Position numbers and translations under genes: made by a program. The notes under the pieces are model-generated. The model was not told where the DNA came from, did no database searches, and saw nothing but the letters and a program-made list of their open reading frames with translations. 64,000 bases of DNA from Aquilaria yunnanensis (taxonomy: Eukaryota > Streptophyta > Magnoliopsida > Malvales > Thymelaeaceae), in the NCBI GenBank assembly GCA_039654915.1, contig CM077593.1, positions 115,809,413-115,873,412 on the forward strand, in the 5' to 3' direction. Positions within the stretch are counted from its first letter, which is position 1; each line of letters opens with the position of its first letter. Positions 45,444 to 57,610 of the stretch are shown in pieces.

Positions 45444-48400
45444 TTTTGGTATTAATAGCAGCTGAGATTAGTCTGCTTAGCTGACATATCAGTAATTAAT
45501 GAACTCATTCCCAGCTAGTTAGTAGTGTATTGCATGTGTAACAGTTTGCATTAATTTAGTTATTTAATTACTTAACCTGACAGTTTAAAATATTGTTCTT
45601 AAAATTTGAGTTCATTTGGGCAAATGCCAACTTGTAGGTTTAGTAATCAATCACAATCAAACACAGTTTATATGTGGAATCAACCCCTTTACTCACCACT
45701 CACACAATTACACTGTACACTTGCGGATAAAATGGGTTTAAACTTGTTTTCTTGACACCACAAAACTTATACACATATACAACACTAAAATTTTGCCAAA
45801 ATTGAAACTTAGTATTGCTAGAACCCCAAAAAGCACTTCTATAATATGGTTAAAAGTTACTTTATAATTTTTTTTTCACTTTTGGAAAAATTATATATAC
45901 ATCATGTAACATTAAAAGTAAAAAAATTTAATATATACATATATAGATACAAGGGATGTAAAAAATATACTTTAGTATATGATAAAGGAATGTAAGAACT
46001 TTCTAAGTTTCATGTAAGAAATTATTCCTTTAATGTTTAGTATTTCTCATGTTATATGTTTTTGCTTCCCAAAGTAAAAATATTATAAACTATAAAAAAT
46101 AAAGGAATTGATACAAAAATTCTAGAAGTATTTTTTTAAGGTTCTTGGTTTATCAAGTTTTGATTTATCTAAAATATTATAAAATCAATATAAATAAAAA
46201 TAAGCCATTTTAATTATATATTAACAATGTCAACCAATCCCTCATGACATATGAGCAGAAGATTTCATCTAACTCACATACAAACGTCATGGCAGCTAAG
46301 AACTATTAGAATATGATTTTAAAACCAAGTGAAACTTTCAGTTAGTGTGAAATAGTTACATTGCAGAGCAATTGGAGGAAAAGTAGACAAAGCTCCCCAC
46401 TACTAATATGATCAGAATAATCTAGATGAAACTAACCACCAACAAACAAGTATATTAACAACAACAAACAAGTAAAACTATTCTCATGCTGAAACTGACA
46501 AGAAGATAACGAGTACCGGAAGTCTCTGCTCATCTATTGGGAGTGGAGATGATTTTTGAAGTGGGGTGACATCAAGACCAAGGCACTTGAGTACGGATTA
46601 AAGTGGTCGGACATGAAAGCAAGGCCTAGAAGCAACAGAACATAATGACAACTATCAGGATTTCAACCTAAAACACACAAAATGAACATAAATACAAGGA
46701 ATGCATATATATGTGGAAAGGGATTATGCATAAGTAATGCCATGTCATCAGGTGAGGGTAGGAATTGATGGCATATACAACGAGAGCAAAAACAGAACTG
46801 AAACATGAACTTTCAACCCAAAATAATTACTGAAAGAGTTTGAAGTATGAACAAATTGTAGTCCCTGGAGGCAAAGAAGGTGAACAGAACATTTACGCTA
46901 TTGGGTGCACATTGTTCCTCTTATAAACAATGGATGTCTGATTTATACAAATTAGTTGAATTACTTCAACAACAATTCAAGATGTGACGAGATCATCAAA
47001 TAGAAATAAATTTTTTCTTAAATTTATTTAATGTTCCCTAAAAATACTTCTAAACTTCTGCAGATGAAACAACTCTATTATGTGTGAACACCTAGCAGAA
47101 AGGGAACCGTAAAAGTCGTTGTGGTAGAGAAATGAGCAGCCAAACGGAACTGGTAGCAACACAAATGAGTCATGGATATCCAACCGTATTAGGAATGTTA
47201 GGAAAAATTTTAACACAGACAAAACTCAACACAGGATGGCAAAGCTTCAGTTGACTGGAGGCAGGTGAGGAGGGCAAGACTGACATGAAGAAGTAGGCAA
47301 TAACACAACAAATTCAAAGTCAAAGGAACAAAAAAGAAGGAATAAGTAGCTTTGCCATTAATTGGATTCAAAATATGCAATGATGCGTATGAGATATATC
47401 AAGTACTTGTTATCTAAATCAGCCAAAGCATAACACAGTGCCACATGTTGACAATAGTTGTGAAGAAAAAGTAGTAAACATGACTGTAGACACGTCAAAC
47501 AGCAACTAACAGTCCTAACCAGTAGCAGCAGCAAGGAGAGACAGAAACAACAGTTTAGCAGGATAAACACGATGCAAGCAAGCAAAGTTTAATGGGGGGA
47601 AGCAGGGAAATGTATAGAACAGAGCTTTACCTAAACCCAGAGACCCAATTGACAGTCCAAACCTGACTGTGAACAACTGCAGAAGAAGGATAACAAAATC
47701 AGAACAATCAAAATGACAGTAATGCAAGTCCATGAATTGACAGGATTAATATATTCAGTTATGATTACACCAACAGCTACCATAAAACAACCAAGCAATT
47801 GATTAACTCTATATCTCCGCCCAAGGAAAAACAACAACAGGAGAATCTGCCACACAAGATAAGTATGCAGAAGCCAAGCACAAATTCATCAATCACATTT
47901 TTCACATATATATGTCAAATTCTATGTCACCTAAAACACCCTATGCCCCTGTTCTCCAAACAGTGCAGAAGCATTTGCTGGGTGCTACAAGTAATATTCC
48001 TCACCTGAGAACAAATAGGAATAGATGGCCCAGAAAGGATAGCTGAAAATAAGATACAAGTAGATATCAAAATTTGATAACACAATGCAAGAATACAAAA
48101 TTAACAAGAGTGTACATGATTATAAGGGCTTTGCCTTTTCAAAACCTTTGATGATATCCGATTGGTGGAGCATTCAGCCAACTCAGACACATTTACTACG
48201 AATGTGAAGGAAAAGAGAATCAGAATAATCAAAATGACAGTAATGCAAGGCCATGAATCGACAGAATTAATATATTCAGTTCATGGCAAAAACTCGATAC
48301 CAGCTTTGAGGACGTCAAGAATGCTCTGGGTTGGGGAGCTCTCTGCCGATTTCGTGGGCTATGCGGTTGATAGAGCTTAACAACAACACGAACAACGAAT

Positions 48401-48863
48401 CAACCTCCGCCAGTGTCACAGAAACTTAGATCGTCTGGTATTAACCTACGATTTCAGAGTGCTCACGGATTACAACTGTGCTTGAGGTAATTTTGAACCG
48501 AAATCCGGAAAAAGAAGAAACGAAATCGGTTGATAACTCACCTTGGGTGAGGGGAACGGCGATCAGAGCGTCTTGCACGCGGCGGACGGAATGAGTTAAG
48601 ACGGGAAACCGAGATAATCGCAATGGGGGCGGCGTCACAGCAACGATGGCAGCGGCATGGCGGATGCGAGATGAGTTTCCAGGTTAGGGCGGGGATCTGG
48701 GTAGGTTACAACACAGAATGGCAAAAGTTGTAATTTTCCAAAATTAACCAATAACCCGACGGATCCGACCCGTAATACCCCAGCCCGTTTATGCCCCAGC
48801 CCGCATTTCATTTTGAATTATCACGTTAATTATTTTGCCGGATATTAGTTGAAAAACAGGGCC
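45444..48863 (-). repeat. right 3.4-kb inverted-repeat arm
   Basis: This is the reverse complement of 36967-40370, about 16 bp longer because of a short duplication near its outer end. It carries the same exon-like pieces, 76-bp duplication and AT-rich block in mirror order. Confidence 0.92.
47759..48042 (-). pseudogene. captured CLT-like exon pieces, right arm
   Basis: This is the mirror copy of the left-arm pieces. 48042-48005 encodes the LSGPSIPICSQ block with the same splice borders, and 47864 to about 47769 encodes the LVWQ...GRRYRVNQLLGC block. The only coding differences visible against the left arm lie just outside the motif. The acceptor is GCAT here too. Confidence 0.65.
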
Positions 48864-48866
48864 TAA

Positions 48867-49205
48867 GTGATTTCAAATTTATGTTAAGTGGTATCAGATT
48901 CAGGTTATAGTTATACCATATTTAGGTTGCAATTGTATTATTATCAAGTTCAAGTGGTACCAGATTCAAGTTAAACGATACCACATTTAGGTCCAAGTGG
49001 TACCATAATTAGGTTCAATTGGTAACCTTTAGGTTGAGTGGTACCAAAATGAGGATAAAAGGCATCGATTTTAGGTTGTAGTTATACTAGATTCAAGTTG
49101 TAGTGGTACCAATATTAGGTTCAATTAGTACAAGATTCATGTTAAATGGTATCATATTTAAGTCATAATGGAACCATAATTAGGTTTAATTGGTAACATT
49201 AATGA
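48867..49205. repeat. degenerate GGTACC minisatellite, middle part
   Basis: It resumes directly after the right TAA of the Harbinger element with units like AAGTGGTACCAGATTCAGGT. It is interrupted at about 49205 by unrelated sequence. Confidence 0.82.
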
Positions 49206-50060
49206 TGTTAAAGTCGGAATAGACTGGCCGGTTTAACCGGTCAGACCACGAACCGGACACCACACCAGTCCAATCATCAGCCCATTTGTTGTTTGGTCAA
49301 AAAATGGTCAAACCTAGTAAAAACTGCTTAAACCATTTAACCAATAAACCATCAAACTGAGACAAATCGGGGGCTTTAAAAAATGTGAAATTGAAAATTT
49401 TAAAGGAATTGATCGTCTCCTACATGAAACTATAGGCCTATAAAACAAAACTTGAGAGCACCATAAGAAATGTCGTCAATCCATCAACACTTTCAACCTA
49501 AATGACTCACAATTCGTCTACCTCCTATAATTCATCACTGTTCTGCCTCGTCTACCCTTGAAATTCCTTATGCCCTTCTGCTTCCCCCAATCATGATTCC
49601 CCAACTGAGAGAAAAAGATTGAAGTGTGTGCAGTGAACAAAATAATGAAGAACAGGGAAGAAAATAAGAATAGAGGCATGAAGGGAATAGAGAATATGAA
49701 AAATTTGAACGAAAAAACTTAAAGGGAGGAAACTTGTAGGTGGGAAAGATGACGTTTTTGCATTGATGTGAATGAGAGAAAAGAAAATTCTTTCCGTGTT
49801 AATGTGAATGAGAGAGACGTGTGCGGCATGATTTAGGTTAGGTTTGTATTGTGATAGAGTTTATATTAGGTAAATTATCAACTTAGTGCTTATATGTTTT
49901 AAATCTTTTCTTTAAGGTCCAATGTTTTTCTTATTGACAATAAAGGCACTCTTGGTTCTTAAAATATAAATGCAAAAATGCCTTTGACCTGACAGTTAAA
50001 CCGGTTAAGTTTCAACTCGAAACTCGTAATGATTTGATGAATGTTTTAAGTTTTAAAACA
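49206..50060. other. unassigned ~0.85-kb segment interrupting the minisatellite
   Basis: It starts near GTTAAAGTCGGAATAGACTG with a CCGGTTTAACCGGTC palindrome and ends near ACAGTTAAACCGGTTAAG. No open frame or clear target duplication is visible. It is probably an inserted element: CCGGTTTAACCGG-type text is repetitive in plants, but the class cannot be named. Confidence 0.4.
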
Positions 50061-50510
50061 CTAGATGGTACTAGTTTTAAATTCAAGTGATACTAGATTT
50101 TGCTTCCGGTGGTACTATAACTATGTTCAAGTAGTTTCATATTCGTGTTGTAGTTGTACCATATCAGGTTTAATTGGTACCAAATTCATATTAAGTGGTA
50201 CCAATTTCAAGTTCAAGTAATACCATATTCTAGTTCTAGTGGTAGCATAAGTAAGTTTAGTTAGTTCTAGGTTCAAGTTAAATGGTATTAAAATGTGGTT
50301 AAATTGTACCCAATTAAGGTTAGTTGGTGCTAGATGTAGATTAAGTGATACTAGTTTCAAGTTCAAGTAGTACCAAATTCATATTCTAGCAGTACTACAA
50401 TCAGTTTCAATTCAGGTTAAATGGTACCACAATTAGTTTAAATGATATTATATTGAGGTTAGGTAGGTACTTGATTTAGGTTCTAGTGGTATAATGATTT
50501 TATAGTTATG
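50061..50510. repeat. degenerate GGTACC minisatellite, right part
   Basis: It is the same repeat as the two parts to the left. A minus-strand frame (50366-50127) reads as a pseudo-periodic Asn-Leu-x-Leu-Val-Pro-Leu-Asn peptide, which simply reflects the unit. Confidence 0.82.
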
Positions 50511-53500
50511 CCCTGAACTTCAGTTGTATTAAGTTTCCCTCTGAGATTTGCAAATATAGACTCTTCTTGTTTTTCTACACTATCCAAAAAAAGCTTTTGA
50601 ACTCATAAGTTAAGTTGTCCAATCACCATACTCCAATAATTTCAACTTGTTTGGTATTTTTATCAGCTAATAGATACTTTAAACTATAGTATATAAGTCA
50701 CCATCCTCTAACTATAAAATGTTGAATCTTTGTTCTAGAATTATTGATAATGTTGCAATATTAATTCTACAACATCTAAATTGCAAAGAAAAAGGGAAAT
50801 GGTGACTGAATTGAACATTTAAACTATATTGAAAGCTAAATGAAGCAATTAGATCACAAGCGTAAAATTTAAATTGTCCTATCAAATTTTTTTAATAGTT
50901 TAAAAATAGTTTTATTTTTTAATTTTTATCTATAAATGCAACACAATTTTTATGCTTAGTAAGAAATCAAACATTCTAAAAATTTTTATTCCATGTTTGT
51001 AGTCAAATTGCTTCTTTTGACCTTCAATTTGGTCACGTTTTCCCATTTTCCTTGCAATTTAGGAACTTTTTATTTGTTTTTAATGAGTATGAATGTTACA
51101 AGACTATGGATAAGTCTAGGATAATGATGTAATATTTTGGAGTTCAAGGAATAATCTGCAATATCAGTGTCAGTTTCGGGATAATTAGATTTACCCATTT
51201 TTTCCTCCATAATTTTGACAGACTGGACATTGTAACTGTCAACGAACCAATAAAGGAACAATGTAATTATGAAAAACCTTATAGAGATGATAGAGATGAG
51301 ATGAGGTAGGTTTCTAGTTTGAATGCTCACCACCTTCGATCCTAAAGGAAATAATGTTGCAATTAGCAAACTGCTTCAAGAGGTTTATATAGTTTGCCCA
51401 AGAAATATGAAATCCAAAAACCTATGTGCTCCATTTACTAAAATAATATGATATGTGACAGTTTAATCTATCTCTCTATATATATATAGCAGGATACATT
51501 TAAGGAGTAAAAAGACTTTTCATTTAACAGATGTGATATAAAGCTGACACATGGAAAATTTGACAAATATGGCAAGAAAATTAATATTTTTTACACTTAT
51601 TTGCCAAAACTACCCCTAAAGCAAATCTTGCTACCATGTAAGGTAATTTCTCTTTTACTTTGGATGTATTAGGAAAACATTTTTAATTATTCAGGGAAGT
51701 ATTGAAAGGTCAATTTTTTTGTAAAGTCAACATCTTTAACATAGATAATATTTCTTATTTGATTTGTGCAAATTTCCATAATTTCCTTTACTTATTAACA
51801 AGTACATTTGAATTTGATTTTTTTTCTTTTTCTTGCCCAATACCGATTGGGGATTTTAAAATGATATATTCCCACTTTCTTGATTTATTTTATGCAAATT
51901 TCTATAATTTTATTTGATTATTAAAATATATCCAAATTTTATTATCATCAAAATACTATGTAAAATGAAAACAATGCATATATTGACACAAAACAAGGAA
52001 AACATATATCATAAAAAGGAAAAGACTAAAATAGATTAACATTATTAGTTAATTTAAAAAAAATGTGATCCTTGTCTAGCCTACAAACTACATATTCTTC
52101 TTCACAAAATAGGATAAGAACGTATTTGACAAATTAGCATTCAAATTAATTAAATAATTTGACATATCAAAATGTTAGCTCAATCAACATTTAATTCCAA
52201 TGTTAAATATATCAATTTATTTTACCAAAATGAAAAAAAATTAACACTTACTAACTAATTTGCAACCATTTTCTACTATATAATAAAGGGTTATTTCTTT
52301 TTCTCTCCCTTTAATTTCCTCACTCACATTTCTCTACCTTAAATTCATCACTATTCTTCTTTATTATTTTTTGTTCTAGCCGCCACCTAGGCATCTAGGT
52401 TTCCTATCATGGTCAGAGATGCCCATCACCCAATTTTTCATCATGGATATGCATTTTTCTTAGTCTGATGGTTTTCTTGCGGTGCTACCTACAATAATCG
52501 GGTCATCAACAAACTCCTATAATGTAAAAGCTGCTATACCATGATAATGTTGTCATGTTCCAGAATAGGCTTGGGTAGTCGATGATGGACGGTTGAAGCC
52601 AAGAAGAGTAGGGTAGTGGTGAGTACCCACATCTAGGAATTTTGTACTAGATCGCTCTCGTAAGATCTTACATATCTATGAATAAGCTTGTGTCCAATAG
52701 GTATGACATGATTTTGGTTGGCATATCATGTTTTGTTGAGTTTTCTGTTATGATGTAAATATTTTTCTTAAAGTTAGTCTTAGATGTATAGTGGTTACCA
52801 CCTTCTTCATATAATGACCATTGATGATCCAGCGGAGTGCCGAGCTGCTATGTTTGATCATTGTTGCCTTAAAATGATTCCCTTGAAGTTTTTCTCTATG
52901 TATGTGAAGCCAATGCTCTTATTGCAGTAGTATACTTTTCCTATTAAGTTGAATGATATGTTTATGGCCTAGATTTTAATACTTTGTTTAGTTTTTTTTA
53001 TTGTAAGAGTTTTAGGAAGAGTTCTATAACCTTTGTTATGTTTCTGATAAATTTTTAGATGTTGCTGACACAAAAAAAATGTTGGTTTTGTTTATAATAT
53101 TCAAAATATGCTTTAGAATATAGATTATTTGAAGATTTATTGTAAACTATATATATGCACTTTTCCATTTGTCCCCAAATTATGAATCGATTGTTTTTTA
53201 CAAGGCACCAGGTGCTTTTTTCTTTGCGCTCTGTTATCATTGTTGTCGTGGCACCATGATCTTAATTTATTTATTTTTAAGTACTATCAGTTTATTTCGG
53301 ATCTAAGTTTAAGTTTAAGTTGTGTAGGAACAAGATTTAAGTGCTACTTTCATACATATTTTTTTTATATATTCAATAAAAATTTCATGATTGATGAAAG
53401 TTTTCAACCTGGGCAATAGTTAGATCCTACCAAATTCTTTTATAAGTGGAGCTGAGCTAAGATTTTGAATTAAGGGGAGCGGACTCTGTTTTGAAAATAT

Positions 53501-56460
53501 CTAAGAAATACTATATTTTTGTTATATATATATATGAAACTATTTTTACTTATTTTTTATTTTTATTTAGAATTAATATCATTTGAAAGCCAATATCGTA
53601 TTTATCTAACATTCACTTAAGTCACATATTTTCTTCAAAAATATTTTGAAGGACTTTTTTCATACCTAGCTTTAAAAAAATTAAATATCAATAAAAAATT
53701 TCTTTTATGAAAAATTGTTTTAAAAGTTATTTATGGGCTTTTAAAGTGTAGGATTCTGATTGGTGTATACATGCCAAGCAAATAACCCCATACATAAAAA
53801 AATCACTAATAATCACTTACTAATAATTTTCCCTAAATGCAATCTAAAATAAACAAACAAAATAATTGACTAAGAAATCCCCCAACCAAGCTAAATAATA
53901 CATGAATTATTATTTTCAAATGAGAAAAAAAGGAATTTAAAATGGCCCACCTTGAAAAGCTAAAACTTAATATGTTATTTGTCATGGGATATAAAAATTG
54001 ATAATTAGAAAACTTCATAAATGAATTATACATAAAAATTAGTAAAACAAAACCATCAAATAATCTAATGAAATAAAAAATTAAAATAATTAACCTTTTT
54101 ATGTTCCAATTCTTACAAAAAGAAAAAAAAAGTCTCATCAGTGGCACATATGCGCAAGATTCAATAATAGAATTGTTTCTCAACTCTTTATATTGTATGC
54201 AAATTAGAAAAGTAAAAAAGAACTTGATTGGAAATCATCCAACTTAACAAAATTAAAAAAAATAAACTACTATTAAAATGATAACATTAAATATATAATA
54301 AAATTTTATTTTTATCCAAAACTATAAAATTACTATGGGTGAGTGGATTTTGTTAGCTAATATCCCATGGAACATCTATTTTTCTCAGATAAACTATTCC
54401 ATTTTTTGTTTTATGTTTGATATGTTTGAAAAATCAAAAAGCCAATTAACTACAAACAAGAGAAAGTTTGAAAAGAGGGTGTAAGGCTGGGGATGTATAA
54501 GAAAATGAAGAGTCATCTTCTTGCCTTCCCAACGATTTTAAAAACATAAATATAATTAATTTTTATTGAGATAGTAAAACTAATTATTTAATGTTGGACT
54601 TTTTTTTTATCTTAGTCATGAAAATAAAATATATTTACAGATAATGTCAAAAAGAGAGAATTTTCAAATCTAAGTGTTACTTTTGTTACCTAAAATTGTT
54701 GCAAAGTACTTTCTAAAAGAATTATAAGGGGCCACAAAAAAAAGAAAACAAAAATTAGGTTGTATAGGCTTTCTTCTACATGGCACATATATATTTTGCA
54801 AAACCACCATATTGCCTCCATGCCTGTGTTATATGGTTAACATGTAGAAGGCTGCTAGCACAAGCTAATGGGTCTCCAACTTGAGCAGGTAGTCAACAAG
54901 TGCCCTTTCAAAAATAAAGACAATTAGTTATTCACTGATGCATGTCAAGCAGAGCATTTGCATATTTGTTGATTGATTTAAATTGTTCAAGTTGGGATAT
55001 TGTAGAGGACATGTAGGCAAGCGAAGGAATGGGAAGGTTTCAAATTCTAATTTTAGTTTTTTTTATTTCTTTAATTTTCTTGTGAAAGAGTCTAACGTAC
55101 TAGTATTTTGTAACAACTATTGAAATGAACTATTTGTTTGATCCTAAAAAAATAACTATTTATCTAAAATAAATGGTCATCATTAGCCACCAAAATAAAA
55201 TAATCACCATTAATTACCAAAATAAACAATCACCATTGACAACTGAGATCAACAGTCGGTCACTACATCATGGTAACCAGGTTTTTGCCCACCATTTGGC
55301 TGTTATATTTTCTGATCACCAAAAGGGAGAATAGCCACCATTTGTCCACTGAACAATTTGTCGATATTTCATATTCATGTTGTAGTGTATGTCCTATTAT
55401 GTTTAGTGCATTTTACAAAATGATATCTTTCTTTTTAATTTATTCTTTATTTACATATGTGAACATTTCATACGCGTAAAACTCTATATAAAGGCAACAT
55501 TCTATCTTTTCTTCTATTTTATTCTAGTGTCATTTCCATCATCATATCATCTTTTTCACTTCTCACCCCTATTCATTTTATTTTTGTATAATTTTTCTTT
55601 TGTATGATTTCATCAGTGCTCCACTTCTAAATTGATAAGTTTATGTCTAACCTTTTTTTTTTGTAGAATCCTAATCATTTAGTTTGTATTTATAAAATTT
55701 TTCCGCAATCATCTCCATTTGGTAAATTTGAGTTCAAAATTAAAATTTCATTGTTTAATTATTATTACCCATACTTTATTCATTTTCTTTATTTTTAGGA
55801 AATATTGGATATTTATCAACCATTACATTGTTTACGAAAATAGTTTTACATTTTATAGGAATATGGTTTAAAATTTGGCCCCTATCAACTTGGCTGCATG
55901 TATATTCGGCGAATTTAAGTAAAGATGCATTAGAAAATATTGTATATGATGCAAATACCCTAATTATTATAGCCTAATGGAGTGACACATTATATTTGTC
56001 TTCATAAATGATAAAATTACTTTCAATTTGAAAATAATATTCCTATAACAATTAAATATATATACTTTTTCTAAAACTTAATTCAATTTTAAATCCTGTA
56101 GCAATGCGATATGTAAACTAGTTAGCGCATAAGACCTCTTAAAATTCCTGCGTCCAATTAAAATTCCTGTGACGTATAATTTTGTCCAAACTTCAATTAA
56201 ATCCACCAAAATTCCAAACATGACTGTTTTCTTTGCATCCATGAACGGAAACCACGAGACAAGTGCTCCACACGCTCACAAAGTGGTGCGTGAGGGTACT
56301 ATGTCCGTCATCTCTGATAACCGTTTTACAGTTTCATTTCATCTCTCCTTTGGCATCTTCTCTTCGGACCATCCATCTGATTACTTGACTCCACATGAAA
56401 TGAAAACAAAATGAATCCCAAATTCATATGAAATGAAGTTAACTTCTCCACTCGCGACTA
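50511..56460. other. long AT-rich intergenic region, no gene seen
   Basis: Nearly 6 kb hold no open frame with a recognisable domain on either strand. A canonical plant TATA box (CTCTATATAAAGGC, about 55482-55495) followed by a C/T-rich stretch may be a core promoter, but no coding sequence follows. The stretch 56160-56420 is less AT-rich and may belong to the S40 gene's upstream control region. Confidence 0.5.
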
Positions 56461-56474
56461 CTGCCGCCATTTTT

Positions 56475-56482
56475 TATATATA
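56475..56482 (+). promoter_or_regulatory. TATA box of the S40-type gene
   Basis: TATATATA stands 140 bp before the ATG, followed by the C/T-rich ACCCTTCTCTTCCGTTCATC typical of plant transcription starts and then a pyrimidine-rich leader ending in a 20-base T run next to CATGGCC. Confidence 0.55.
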
Positions 56483-56621
56483 CCCTTCTCTTCCGTTCAT
56501 CCCAACCTATGTTAATCTTTTTTCTTTTCTCCGATTCATATTATATACCATTATTAGTTTTTCTGTTTCAGTTATGATAAACATTTTTCAATAAAAATCG
56601 TTCTATCTTTTTTTTTTTTTC

Positions 56622-57257
56622 ATGGCCAAAGGTCGAAGGTTGACGACAAGCAGAAGCGAGAGGTTTCTGGGAGGCTACGGTTACGGTCAAGGCCATGACG
56701 ACAACGTCGACGACGGCTTGACCGAATTCGGTGAGGAAGATGTCTGGTCGGCGGTCGATGACGGCGCTGAGAGAAGCGACGAATACAACAACGCTCTGGG
56801 CGAGTGGCAAGCAATCGCCCCTCCCGAGAGTAACGGGGGTCTCGGCATCAGTGGGCGGCGCCGAATTCCGCTAGAAAACCGCCACGTGGGGGGGTTGTCG
56901 TTGGCCTTCGAAGATTCCTCTAACGGAACGCCATCGTCCCGGATTGTCCATCAGTTCCGCGGGCAAGACGGCTCGCCGGTTTCTCCCCCTGCGCGCCACA
57001 TGGCGACATCTGCGCCGGTGAACGTTCCTGATTGGAGCAAGATCTACCGGGTCAACTCGGTGGAGTCGATGCACGAGTCGTCGGAGGAGGGTTTGGACGA
57101 CGGCGAGTTGGAGATGATCCCGCCGCACGAGTACGTAGCTCGGAGCAAGAAATCCGGCGGTGCTTCTGTTTTCGAGGGAGTGGGTCGGACCCTCAAGGGG
57201 CGGGACATGAGGCGGGTCAGGGATGCGGTGTGGAGACAAACGGGCTTCGACGGTTAA
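56622..57257 (+). CDS. S40-type senescence regulator (DUF584 family)
   Basis: Single-exon gene, 211 residues, starting at an ATG in good context (CATGGCC). S40 proteins are small plant-specific nuclear proteins whose transcripts respond to leaf senescence, dark, hormones and pathogens. Their biochemical activity is not defined. Family landmarks are all present: an N-terminal SERFLGGYGYG block (residues 12-22), an acidic EEDVW motif (38-42), the NVPDWSKIYR block (134-143), and the hallmark C-terminus VFEGVGRTLKGRDMRRVRDA followed by VWRQTGF (183-209). RSKKSG near residue 172 could help nuclear entry. No signal peptide or membrane segment is visible. The coding region is GC-rich against AT-rich flanks, which is common for intronless plant genes. 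No damage is visible, so it is probably functional. Confidence 0.93.
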   Translation: MAKGRRLTTSRSERFLGGYGYGQGHDDNVDDGLTEFGEEDVWSAVDDGAERSDEYNNALGEWQAIAPPESNGGLGISGRRRIPLENRHVGGLSLAFEDSSNGTPSSRIVHQFRGQDGSPVSPPARHMATSAPVNVPDWSKIYRVNSVESMHESSEEGLDDGELEMIPPHEYVARSKKSGGASVFEGVGRTLKGRDMRRVRDAVWRQTGFDG

Positions 57258-57610
57258 TTATAAAGTCGAATTTGCTCAATTAAATCGGTGGTTAATTAGT
57301 ACTAGTACAACTATTTTTTTGGATTAGGCAATGATTCGGCGAGTTGACTCAGGGTGGAGCGGAAACGGGGGAGGAGGAATGAGTCAATTGTCAGGCGAGT
57401 GAGCCTGGGGATCGATTCTCGGTTTTATGTTTGATTTTAATATTGGTGGTAATTTTTGAAGTGGAAATTGAGTTACTGCAGTTTCCAAGTGTAAAGGCAA
57501 CGGCAAGTCTTGGGATGTGGATTTTGAATAACGTCTCATATTTTTTTTTTTTTTATTTCTAGGCGCAAACCTTAGTTTCGTTTGAAGATTTGTGGATCTG
57601 AAAATAAATG
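57258..57610 (+). terminator. 3' untranslated region with polyadenylation signal
   Basis: No coding sequence follows the stop. AATAAA lies at 57603-57608 in an A/T-rich setting about 350 bp after the stop, with a T run at 57540-57555 between. Plant signals are loose, so the real cleavage site is uncertain. Confidence 0.4.

Larger units (their letters stand above)
36967..48863 (+). mobile_element. 11.9-kb PIF/Harbinger element with ~3.4-kb terminal inverted repeats
   Basis: Ends are GGCCCTGTTTTTCAACTAAT at the left and its exact complement at the right. TAA immediately flanks both ends (36964-36966 and 48864-48866), matching the 3-bp TWA target preference of PIF/Harbinger. The arms (36967-40370 and 45444-48863) look roughly 97-98% identical by eye. 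The 5.07-kb middle carries the two genes typical of the superfamily: a Myb/SANT-like protein (41323-42700) and a HARBI1-type transposase (43169-43960). Both are damaged. Terminal repeats of this superfamily are normally tens of bases long, so the arms are exceptional. It lies in a minisatellite that resumes after it. Confidence 0.9.

Noticed and set aside
36967..48863. Assembly artefact creating the inverted arms
   Set aside because: The arms differ by scattered substitutions and a 16-bp indel, and matching TAA duplications flank the whole unit, so a real element is more likely. Long reads would settle it.
50127..50366. 79-residue Asn/Leu-rich open frame
   Set aside because: It is the translation of the degenerate minisatellite, and its periodicity mirrors the DNA unit.
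56871..57239. 122-residue open frame antisense to the S40 gene (and other frames over it)
   Set aside because: GC-rich coding DNA leaves shadow frames. The sense product matches its family from end to end.
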